Made by a program: the position numbers and the translations under genes. The notes under the pieces were generated by a model, which had not been told where the DNA came from, made no database searches, and saw nothing but the letters and a program-made list of their open reading frames with translations. A stretch of DNA of 64,000 nucleotides from Triatoma infestans (taxonomy: Eukaryota > Arthropoda > Insecta > Hemiptera > Reduviidae), in assembly GCA_011037195.1 (NCBI GenBank), contig JAAEAF010001988.1, positions 1-64,000 on the forward strand, given 5' to 3'. Shown piece after piece: positions 34,340-42,650 of the stretch (positions are counted from its first letter, which is position 1; every line of letters begins with the position of its first letter).

Positions 34340-34760
34340 AGAAATCCATTAATCCATTTTCAATAAAAGGCAAAAACTGAAAAAACCGTTCGGTAATATG
34401 GTTACTATCTGTTGGCCGATTTTGGTCAAAATCTTTTATGTTGGGTCCCCTTTAGGTTGGGAAATATCAAGTTTGAACTTTCTACGATTCTGTTTTTATA
34501 AAATATAGACTAATGTTCATTAAATAAATTTTCTGGTATTAATTTATTAGCCCATTTATTAGCCTTCAGTTATTTCTACGATTTTCCCTTTTTTGAATTA
34601 TGCTGACCACACATACATCTACCCACACACTTGGCCAATTTTTCAGGACTCTAAAATCACAAAACCTATATATTTCCGGTGAAAACTCGATATAGCAAAT
34701 TTGACATGGTCAAAATACTTCATATTTTAGTAGTAAGAGAAAATATGGGAGAAAGTTCAA
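34340..34760 (+). repeat. Repeat family R, fragment
   Basis: Contains CAAAAACTGAAAAAACCGTTCGGTAA, TGGCCGATTTTGGTCAAAATC, AATATCAAGTTTGAACTTTCTACG, CCGGTGAAAACTCGATATAGC, AAATTTGACATGG and AGTAGTAAGAGAAA, matching the second half of the reference copy at 26560-27310. Confidence 0.5.
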
Positions 34761-35389
34761 ATCTGATGTTTAAACTTTTATACTATTTACCTAAACGGAA
34801 TAGTGTTCTGATGTAACAATAAATTAATGGAAGATAATAACAGTACGGAGGAAATAGTATGGTCATATTAGGGGTCAACCAGTCAACATCATTGTAACAA
34901 AGCAGCTAGTTTATTAATGTAATTATAGCTACAACACAGTTACCGGCTTCATACTGATTATTCTAGTGCTAGATCTAGCTGTTAACTGCTGGCTATTTTC
35001 AGGCTAATGGTGTCAAATCTACAGCAATGTTCCATTCATTTCTAATATAATATAACCCTACACATTTCCTAAAATTTGTATACAGATACATCCATTGGAA
35101 TAATTCAGTAATATTAATTTGTAATTTTGTAATTATGTAATTTGTACTGTTGAAAGGATTAAAAATATTATCACTTTTAAAATTGAATTTAGTTTAAATA
35201 AATATCATTGCATTCATGTAGGTTTAAATAGGTGCGAGTTACGTTTTTTCAATCAAATTTTAATTGATTAGTATCTCAAGAAAAGCAGTTGTATATGTAA
35301 TGTGTGAAATTTAATGTGTTTTACTTTGTTATAACAAGAGTATAATGTATTTCCGTTCTCACTGAGATTAAACAGCCGCTTAATAGAAT

Positions 35390-35580
35390 AGATGATAACA
35401 GGAGGCCAAAGATGTTCCTTGAGGAAATACCATAAGGTCGGCGAAAAAAGGTCGCCCCAGTAGTAAGTGGATAGCCGGTGTGATGGAGGACATGTTAGTG
35501 AGTTGTAGAAATTAATTAGATAGATAGAGAAAAATGGCTGAAAGGAATCAGGATCTGGTAAACCTGGAGAAAACAAGAAA
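35390..35580 (+). pseudogene. Possible LINE 3' coding fragment
   Basis: The plus strand reads, with frame changes, FLEEIP-GRRKKGRP-SKWIAGVMEDM...RKMAERNQDL. The 'GRRK.GRP...W..GV.ED......' pattern is the usual C-terminal signature of RTE-like LINE proteins. Short and decayed, so only tentative. Confidence 0.35.
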
Positions 35581-35869
35581 ATGAAATAGAACCTACTTTT
35601 GAAATAAAATATTGTCTAAATATATAATAACTTATTTGTCAGTAATTAATATATTAAATACCAAAGGAAATTCAGTCAGTATTCTATTTAAATTGTTCGC
35701 TGATTACTTACGATGACGTGAATTTAGTTTAACTTCCATAAAAATTGTATTAATGGCTACATTTTGAAATTTTAAATTTTTTGTTGCGGTTATTAACGGA
35801 TTTACTTGACATTTAAGCAACCATGATCACTTCTATAAGCGGGACGGCTTGAAGGATGCAGATGGCCAC

Positions 35870-36073
35870 ATTCATGCAGTAACTAAGACATATATAACAT
35901 CTTAATTGAGTGGGAGATGAGCTTCTAGTCACAAGATTTGAAGTAGTTGTTCAAATGGTCGAAAAAGTAAAATACACTGCCCTCAGGATCATAGCAGGCG
36001 CCCCGAGATCGAAACCAATTACTATATTGCTTCTGGAAACAGTTAACGAACCTCTTAAAATACGAAGACAAAA
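35870..36073 (+). pseudogene. LINE fragment, region between RT and RNase H
   Basis: The plus-strand frame reads VEKVKYTALRIIAGAPRSKP, ITILLLETVNEPLKIRRQNI: this is the linker found after the RT in I/R1/LOA-type LINEs ('LQ.VQN.ALR...GA.RSTP...L..E.NEPPL..RR'). Hammerhead element 36086-36438 has inserted immediately downstream; the LINE may continue at 36451 but is too decayed to follow. Possibly the same LINE family as 6398-6954 and 58530-58785. Confidence 0.55.
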
Positions 36074-36085
36074 TATCCTTCCTAT

Positions 36086-36438
36086 ATCAGAGATATTTTC
36101 CGTGATAGCCTGCTTTTTTTTTTGTGGTCGTCGACCGGTTTCGGGCGTTCGTCATTCATCAGGGTGCTTTTGGTCAAACAGTGTGATAACATAGATTTGC
36201 TCAGAGCAAATTTAGCTGATACACTCAACTAAATTTAGTTAAGTGTAATATTGATTAACTCCTAAAAGGAGTGTATCAACTAAATTTGCTCTGTACAAAT
36301 CTATGTTATCACACTGTTTGACAAAAAGCATCTTGATGATGGGCGAACGCCCGAAACCGGTCGATGACCACGAAAAAGCAGGCTATCACGGAAAATATCT
36401 CTGATGCTTTCCAGCTGTGCAGAACCAACCACAACAAC
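36086..36438 (-). mobile_element. Hammerhead-ribozyme hairpin element, longest copy
   Basis: A 353-bp element inserted in a LINE fragment. Arms at about 36086-36230 and 36245-36405 are inverted copies; the one-sided tail (GCTTTCCAGC...AACCAACCACAACAAC, about 36405-36438) is on the right, so this copy is in the opposite orientation to those at 21306 and 57298. Diverged 12-bp duplication TATCCTTCCTAT / TATTCTCCCTAT (36074-36085, 36439-36450; two mismatches). The centre has an extra palindromic stretch (CAACTAAATTTAG-type). Minus-strand motif (about 36131-36166): CTGATGA intact, but helix II is weakened (GAC against GCC). Plus-strand motif (36328-36366): TTGATGA, helix II GGGC/GCCC intact, GAAA, GTC, GATG. 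Confidence 0.75.
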
Positions 36439-36779
36439 TATTCTCCCTATGTTTGCTTGTGGGAAACCATTGATTAGACTCGATTTCAGCTAAAGATGAT
36501 GAAACAAAGCCACCATACCCGACTAAAGACCCAGCACTCTTTTAACAAGAAAGACGAGGAATTCAACTCATCCTCAAATAGACAAATATTTTTGTCATTT
36601 GTTGCATCAGTATGTAGAAAAAAAAATTGGTTATAAACAGAAATGGCTATTTATAGTTAAGCCTAAGTTCACCTTTTCCCCAGAAACCTCATTTTTTTTT
36701 CATAGCAAAATCTGCTCTCTACAGTTATTATAATTTTTTGTTTTTATAATTATTGATTAAGCAACATCCGTAGATATAA

Positions 36780-37170
36780 AATACAATAATTGCTTCTGCC
36801 GGCTTAGGCTTCTTTTGACGTGTGTGGCTTGAATGAAGAAGCCATCCAGTGATGACATTCCTGGCCTTTGGTCGTCGTACCTTTAGCGATTGGTCAGGTT
36901 GAGATGAGGGAATTGATGTGTTGGGATAGTGTTTCGTGGAACTACTTGTATTTCCGTTTGATTTTGTCTGTCACGAATGCCACGTTAAGGTCAGTGTGTA
37001 ATGTAAGGTTTGAAACTTTGTACGATGCGTCAGTGATGCGCCATAGCAATCTAGATTAGAATGTCTATATTCTGCGCAATATTGAAGATTTGGCGGATCC
37101 CCAAACTTCGTAATCACACTAGGTCGAATTATTGTTTTGTCCAAGTTATATCTTGTTGTAGAGGTTGCCA
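36780..37170 (-). pseudogene. LINE C-terminal fragment (Jockey-like)
   Basis: Minus-strand frames give RPSVITKFGDPPNL-type and, in the next frame, a VSNLTLHTDLNVAFVTDKIK segment followed by HETLSQHINSLIST. The 'V.N..LH.DLN...V...I......F...L..H.N.L' pattern is the C-terminal region downstream of the RT in Jockey-group LINEs. Several stops and frameshifts. Boundaries approximate. Confidence 0.5.
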
Positions 37171-37171
37171 T

Positions 37172-38230
37172 ATATTCTTCAACATAAAATGTTCACAAAA
37201 TTTATTTGCCATTTTATATTAATATTTTATTTTATTTTACCTATTTACAATTTTTTAAAATTTTTACAATACAAAAACATATTGATATAATCATTAGATA
37301 TCAATTGAGAGATTGTTCATACTTGTACTAATCATTGTTGCCCAAATTGGTCAAATAAAATTTAAACAAGTGAAGAATAAAATATTCAATAAATTGAATG
37401 TTGAATAAATGAATGTTTCACATGACGGCTTTTACCACTTTGTGTTTATCAAAATGGAATAAAATATTTAAGCTCTCTCCGCTATTAATTTTTGATATTT
37501 TATTCAAAGGATCACGCTGACAATATATTTTTTTCGTAATTAGAAAAACATGTATTCCGACCAAGATAACGGAATAACTTTAATTAAATTTTTATGTGAT
37601 ATTTTGTTCATAAGAACTACTTTTTTTTTGTTTTCTCATACTTTATTTTAAAAATTATATATTTCCAGCCAGGATGCTAGAATATTTGATAAGATTGTCT
37701 TACATTCTTTTACAGCAATTAGTAAAAGTAAAAATCACACTTAAAGAAGTGTTGAATGAATTCTAAATAATTGTAAACATTTCTGGCAAAATCCGGTAAC
37801 AATTTATTTTAATTTAAATGTTATAAAAAAAAAAAAAAAGAGGAAAAGTAATACTAAGATCGTTACAGTTATTTGCAGTTTCTTCTTTCTCTACATTTTA
37901 TACAAAATATAAAAGATTATATATTTATATCTGAATGGAAGTCGTAAAAAGATTTTCATTTCATACAATTGGTTTACCATTGCCCATTTAGAGATTTCTT
38001 TCAACATATTCTCTGCTATATTTTTTCGTCTTTGTAAAATACTTTTAGCGTCTTTGTATCATCCTTGGTTTTTCTTTTAAACTCCACTTAGATATAGAAA
38101 CATATTTTTTTTAATATTTTGCTTTTGCCATATTTGCTTTTTATTTATCCATAAAGATATAACCATTTCCTAAAGGAAAACTACAATAGAGTTTTCTTCC
38201 AGTCGACTTCTAATCAGCAATTCAACTCTT
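37172..38230. other. AT-rich intergenic
   Basis: About 1 kb of very A+T-rich sequence with poly(A/T) runs. Nothing recognised. Confidence 0.5.
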
Positions 38231-38239
38231 GTATTAGTT

Positions 38240-38350
38240 AAAAAAAAACATCTAATGTGAAACACTCATATGACTTTCTCTTACCGTAATTTACACAGAT
38301 TACGGTGACAAACCGAAATTTCATTAAACTTATAAATTTTATTAAATATT
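38240..38350 (+). repeat. Repeat family R, end fragment
   Basis: Carries only the terminal part of the family: a poly(A) run, ATCTAATGTGAAACACTCAT, ATGACTTTCTCTTACCG and AATTTCATTAAACTTAT. Comparable ends occur at 26630, 32680, 61990-62110 (reverse) and 63840. Confidence 0.4.
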
Positions 38351-38409
38351 TATTTCTCTTCAATTTTATATCAATTGAAGAATCAAAATTTATTATTAAT
38401 GCTATTGTA

Positions 38410-39165
38410 ATGATTTTCCCTCTAAAGTAGCTACTGCACCTAGTTTTAAGTGGGTTCGTTTAGATAAAATACTCTAATCTTCAATAAGAAAAACACCAAT
38501 TTATTGTTTTATACAATAAATTACAAAATACAACACTTAATAATAATTAATTCACAGAATAAATCATAAAAGTTCACTTTGTTCACTTTTTATACACTTT
38601 TCACAAACCTACACTTCATTTGTAACTAGAAAACTCTCCAGACTGACTGTGGTCTTACTATTTATACCGGGACCACAGTGGAGAAGGGTCTAGAAGGTGT
38701 AACGGCAAGAGATAGAGAGAACACAAGCCCCATTATGAATTGATGAGAAGAGAAACTGGGTTTGATTAATTAGAAGAGATATGAAGACACTGTTATAATA
38801 TTAGCTATAAGCTTACACAAACTGCATTGGACTGTAATGATTTTATAGAATAAAAGGTGGGAGTAGAGTTATGACATGATGTGTTGTATATGGTTGAATC
38901 TGATAGATTGATTGATATATGTCTAGCTCTCTCCTTGGCTTATATACAGGTTTTCCCCACTCTAGCCTGCTTAAGTGAGAGAGTACCAGAGAGAGTCTGT
39001 TTTCTCTCGGTCGGGCTTGTGTTCTCTCTCTTGCCGTTACAAAGGTTATAGATTGTTCTACAAAGGGCTAGAGCGCGCAGCTAGCGCTCCTTAGCAGTCA
39101 CTCGGAGAACTTGAGGTACCTGCTTTCTTTCCTAGATGGCACCAATCCATTGGTGTTATTGTGCA
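38410..39165 (+). repeat. LTR-like repeat family E, copy 2, interrupted
   Basis: Parallels 3757-4175 from TTTTCCCTCTAAA to AGATGGCACCA, with TATTTATACCGGGACC (about 38660) and AGAGCGCGCAGCTAGCGCTCC after the interruption. The solo LTR 38698-39041 has inserted in it. Without that insertion the length matches copy 1. Confidence 0.5.
38698..39041 (+). mobile_element. Solo LTR, family D, copy 1 (nested)
   Basis: A 344-bp unit with nearly palindromic ends, TGTAACGGCAAGAGA...CTCTTGCCGTTACA, and a subterminal match AGAGAACACAAGCCC / GGGCTTGTGTTCTCTC. A perfect 4-bp duplication AAGG lies at 38694-38697 and 39042-39045. It contains GGCTTATATACAGG, a likely TATA region. The similar unit at 61447-61777 has its own duplication. 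TG...CA ends and 4-5 bp duplications indicate an LTR, despite the resemblance of the ends to terminal inverted repeats of a DNA transposon. Confidence 0.7.
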
Positions 39166-39199
39166 TAAAAATAGTATAAAACTAAAAAAAAAAACAAAA

Positions 39200-39375
39200 A
39201 AAAAAAACAGTAAAAACGCACTTCCGGTCAACCGGTTTTTCCTTCAAACTTAATAATTTCGATAACATATTTAATTTTAATTAATATTATTTACATGATG
39301 GAATTGTATGATAATATATAACTCTTTAGAGGAAAATATAACCCTGTCCATCTCCAAAAAAAAAAAAAACATCTT
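39200..39375 (+). repeat. Repeat family R, part interrupted by SINE
   Basis: Starts CAGTAAAAACGCACTTCCGG and runs to TTTAGAGGAAAATATAACCC (compare 26750-26885). The module resumes after the SINE at 39380-39605. Confidence 0.45.
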
Positions 39376-39379
39376 AATT

Positions 39380-39605
39380 TAGCGGAGCGAAGGGAATAGC
39401 GTACTGGACTCCCACGCGATGGGCCCGGGTTCGAGACCCGCTGTGCTACCCTTAGATTTTTTCTTCCTAGAAGCCTCTTCAGCTCACTGTCCGGTGACGG
39501 ACAATGTTGTCTGTAACGAAAGGACACAGTCCGGAGGTCGGCAGTGCACTGAGAAGGCTCCGGGCGCCAATGACCATAGATGTTGATGCACCTTAAATTA
39601 AAAAC
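39380..39605 (+). mobile_element. tRNA-derived SINE, family 2, copy
   Basis: Plus-strand tRNA-like head with A-box region GGGAATAGCGTACTGG and B box GGTTCGAGACC (39428-39438), a body with TTAGATTTTTTCTTCCTAGAAGCCTC and CCGGAGGTCGGCAGTGCACTGAGAAGG, and a 3' end near GATGTTGATGCACC. Closely matches 47410-47642. It splits a family R module, so it is younger than that repeat. Confidence 0.8.
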
Positions 39606-39981
39606 AAAAAAAACCTACCGGTGAAATGTTACAAATAAATGTTATAGCTCATTGTACGTGTAATCGATGTACCAAGTTTAAAGAAAATTGTTGAAACAGT
39701 TTTTGAGAAAATCTCAGAAAACTGAAAAAAAAACGTCCAATAGAAACGCATTTTGTGTCAATTGATTTTCTTCAAACTCAGAATATTGGCAACAGATTTA
39801 ATTCCATTTAAATATTATTTAGACGATATAATTATATATTAAATTGGAACGGCACATTAAAGGAAAACACCCCATTCCACTCCAAAAAGCAAATGAATGA
39901 ATTTTCCCAGAGAAATGTTTCAAATAAAAGTTGTTACACTTTGTCTGGGTAGGAAATATATCATAGTTTAAAGAAAATCAT
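39606..39981 (+). repeat. Repeat family R, continued
   Basis: Two modules: GTGAAATGTTACAAATAAATG, AAGTTTAAAGAAAATTGTTG, then a second CAGAGAAATGTTTCAAATAAAAG and TAGTTTAAAGAAAATCAT. The second is cut by the insertion of the hairpin element at 39982 and resumes at 40285 with the duplicated TTAAAGAAAATCAT. Confidence 0.5.
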
Positions 39982-40020
39982 CAGAGACATTTTCTGTGGT
40001 AGCCTGCTTCATTTTGTGGT

Positions 40021-40060
40021 CATCGACCGGTTTCGGGCGTTCGCCCATCTTCAGGATGCG
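40021..40060 (-). ncRNA. Hammerhead ribozyme motif (HHR-e, - strand)
   Basis: Minus-strand reading: GCATC, core CTGAAGA (core position 7 is variable, so A is allowed), a perfect helix II GGGC/GCCC with GAAC loop, GAAA, helix III ACCGGT, cleavage triplet GTC, then GATG closing helix I with CATC. All invariant positions are present and all three helices can form, although helix III is very short and self-complementary, favouring a dimeric form. Confidence 0.75.
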
Positions 40061-40170
40061 TTTGTCAGACAGTGTGATAACTAGACTTGCAGAGTGAGAA
40101 AATTCAGTTTGTACACTCTTCTTTTTTATTTGCTCTGTGTAAGTCTGTGTTATCACACTGTCTGACAAAC

Positions 40171-40209
40171 GCATCCTGAAGATGGGCGAATGCCCGAAAT
40201 CGGTCGATG
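40171..40209 (+). ncRNA. Hammerhead ribozyme motif (HHR-e, + strand)
   Basis: GCATC (40171-40175), core CTGAAGA (40176-40182), helix II GGGC/GCCC with GAAT loop (40184-40195), GAAA (40196-40199), cleavage triplet GTC (40203-40205) and GATG (40206-40209). One change in helix III (ATCGGT instead of ACCGGT, leaving a T-G pair). The core is otherwise intact. Confidence 0.7.
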
Positions 40210-40284
40210 ACCCAAAATGAAGCGGGCTAGCACGGAAAATGTCTCTGATGCTTTCCAGTTCTGCGGAACCAACCACCACAGCAA

Positions 40285-40640
40285 TTAAAGAAAATCATTG
40301 AAGCAGTTTTTGAGAAAATCTCAAAATACAGAAAAATCTATATAGTAAAGTGGTATACTTCCGGTTGAGAGATTTTGACAGGTAAGTTCCTGTTCGGTCC
40401 CATGGTGATACCCCATAATGAAATGTCAATCATGAATTTTCTGCAATTTGTCGTTTTTGAGATGTGCTGTTCACATACGACACACACACACACACACACA
40501 CACAGACCATTTTTTAAACACCATTTTTGTTTTGTTTTTGTTTTGGAACACAGGAAACCTCAAAACCTTTATTTCCGTTAAAAACTCGATATCGAAAATT
40601 TGAATATAATACTTTTTAATATCATTTAGAGATATTAATA
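40285..40640 (+). repeat. Repeat family R, continued
   Basis: Continues after the hairpin element: AAAATCATTGAAGCAG, GTAAAGTGGTATACTTCCGG, GGTGATACCCC, (CA)n at about 40480-40503, CCATTTTT, and CTCGATATCGAAAATTTGA, matching the right half of 26560-27310. Confidence 0.5.
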
Positions 40641-41560
40641 AAATTTGTCTTTATATATTTTTAGAATCATTTTTAGATATATTGTTTGATAGCTGTTAGC
40701 ATGAAACCTGTGATGTTTGTCATTATCTCTTCTTTATCTATTACAATTCTTGAAAATTATAAGGTTTGATGACTCGTTTTTAGTCTCCAAAAATGCTTTG
40801 ATAAGATTTAGTTTGACATTTACGTTTGCAAGAACTTAAAGATACATATTTTTCACAAACATATTTTTGTCTATTTTATGAGTTTGTTGTTCCAGTTTTT
40901 TACAACTAGTGTTAAAAGAATTGATATTAATTGGTAGAACTGCCAGGATGCGTAATTTATAAGTACCTTTTTCACAAGAATGTGTACTGCCATGAATATG
41001 TTCAAATGTATATTCTGTTTTGTGTTTTAAATTGCTCTTATAGTGGAAGATAAATTTTGACCCACATAAAAGTAAATACATCACAATATATTTTATATTG
41101 GGTAGAAAAATTCTCCTATCGATTTACATTAACTGCTACTCTAAAATATCCCATAGATATCGTATATTATCTGGGTATGCAGCTAGACCAAGACTGATTT
41201 AGCTCTGTTTGAGCTATACTAAAACATCTCGAACTGAATAGGCCGCTCACTCTCAATACTAATAGACAGAAGAACTTACCCTACAAAACAAAAGATTTCA
41301 CTACCTTCTACTACTAAGACCAATATGGTTTAATGACATTGAAATATGGAAAACAACTAAGTGACCAATACACCATATCCAATACTTTCAGTTCAAAATC
41401 CGTAAAAAAATTGTGGAAGCGCCCTACTAATTTTGCTAACTTTACCATTTTAATGTAGAAAATCATGATTTACAAGAAAATTACAAGTTGCCTGGCAAAA
41501 GGGACTATTCAGGTAAAGGAAACACCGTTACAGATGAGGACACAGAACTTAGATAGCTTT
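40641..41560. other. AT-rich intergenic
   Basis: An 82-residue minus-strand ORF (40836-41084) has no domain I can name. Nothing else recognised. Confidence 0.4.
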
Positions 41561-41564
41561 GTCT

Positions 41565-42232
41565 TGTAATGACATGGCAAAGTCATAGCAATGTCAAATC
41601 TTCACAACAGATAACAAAGAAAGAATAATTTATAACTAGTGGCCTAGCCAGCTGCCTGACTTCAAGACAAGGCCGCGGCAAAACAAACAAACCAAGGGTA
41701 AATACCCTTACATCAAAGCAAGCACCGCAAAGGCTGGCCACTGACCTAAAGCGGTGGTCACCAAACTAACCAAGGTCGCACACTAGGACAGATGTCTTGG
41801 TGTGAGTGTGGCCAACACTAATATATAAACTTCGCCTGATTGGAAGTGGGGAGGATTATACGATTATACTTGAGTACGTCTTCATATACGAGCAACAGTT
41901 TACGCGTCCCTATATAGTTTTTATTTATACTTATTACTTTAGTGGTGCATCTTAGTTCATTTATCTTAATCATTCTAATTTATTAGTTATTTATCTTCTA
42001 AGTATTTCTTGTTAATAGTTACCATTTTTTACGTTTAAATTATTGTTCAAATACAGTCTATTTTTATAATTTCCGTGTTAATACTTCGAGCACAAACTTC
42101 CAAAAATCTCTAAACTAACTTCCGCCCTCTTCAAGACATCTACTACATACCTCAGGAATCACATTAAACGATTCCACTACATCTTGTAGTATCAGGGTAG
42201 GATCAGATCATCCAATAAACGATTCCACTACA
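41565..42232 (-). mobile_element. Compound LTR, family A (LTR plus partial LTR start)
   Basis: Read on the minus strand: a 51-bp LTR start (42232-42182, TGTAGTGGAATCGTTTATTGG...), directly followed by a complete LTR (42181-41565, TGTAGTGGAATCGTTTAATG...TGTCATTACA). The outer limits carry a perfect 4-bp duplication GTCT (41561-41564 and 42233-42236), showing that both parts arrived as one unit or arose from it. Shared blocks with other copies: TAGGGACGCG, TTATATATTAGTGTTGG and repeated GACC stretches. No coding sequence. Confidence 0.7.
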
Positions 42233-42236
42233 GTCT

Positions 42237-42650
42237 CTTGCCCTACTTGCAATCATACAAAAGAGGAGGATTGGAACTACCAAGAGAAGGCATTCTTTTA
42301 AGAGAGCCTAAATTCTACACTCAAGCACGATAGTGTAACTTGGACATTGTACCAGTATTATTCAAGGAGTCAACATCAGTGCCAGTCATAAGTTAAAACA
42401 TATGAGTTTAATCTAGCTAGTTTCAGTATATTAATAAGCATATTATTATGATACGCAAAGTATTTAAATTCACTTAGAGAATAATATTTTTATTTCAAAA
42501 ACAGTGGCGACCTCTTGCTCATTTCTAATGCTACACACTCTCTCTTTAAACATACCCACTCACAAGACCCTTTACAAAACCGCTCGTGCTATACAATATA
42601 CTACTAGCATACAAAAATACTCCATCACACCAAATACATTACGCTATCTA
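42237..42650 (+). repeat. Dispersed repeat family C, copy 4
   Basis: Best-preserved copy: GAAGGCATTCTTTTAAGAGA, AAGGAGTCAACATCAGTGCCAG, TAGCTAGTTTCAGTATATTAAT, AACAGTGGCGACCTCTTGC (42500-42518) and AAAACCGCTCGTGCTATAC (42576-42594). The LTR insertion 41565-42232 ends immediately upstream; the family may continue on its other side. The AGTGGCGACC motif may be a primer-binding-site region. Confidence 0.5.

Larger units (their letters stand above)
39982..40284 (-). mobile_element. Hammerhead-ribozyme hairpin element, best preserved
   Basis: A 303-bp element bounded by a perfect 14-bp duplication TTAAAGAAAATCAT (39968-39981 and 40285-40298). Inverted arms lie at about 39982-40120 and 40125-40255; the one-sided tail (TGCTTTCCAG...GGAACCAACCACCACAGCAA) is on the right. 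The arms share GTTTGTCAGACAGTGTGATAA and the ribozyme core. It splits a family R module cleanly, which independently confirms the borders. The long minus-strand ORF across it is a palindrome artefact. Inferred non-autonomous Penelope-type element. Confidence 0.85.

Noticed and set aside
38698..39041. DNA transposon with 30-bp inverted ends
   Set aside because: Ends are TG...CA with a 4-bp duplication and the sister copy has 5 bp, fitting an LTR better; no 2-bp TA or 8-bp duplication.
39968..40279. 103-residue minus-strand ORF
   Set aside because: Runs through both arms of a hairpin element; the open frame is a palindrome effect.
40836..41084. 82-residue minus-strand ORF as a gene
   Set aside because: No domain, no neighbours or splice context; AT-rich sequence gives such ORFs by chance.
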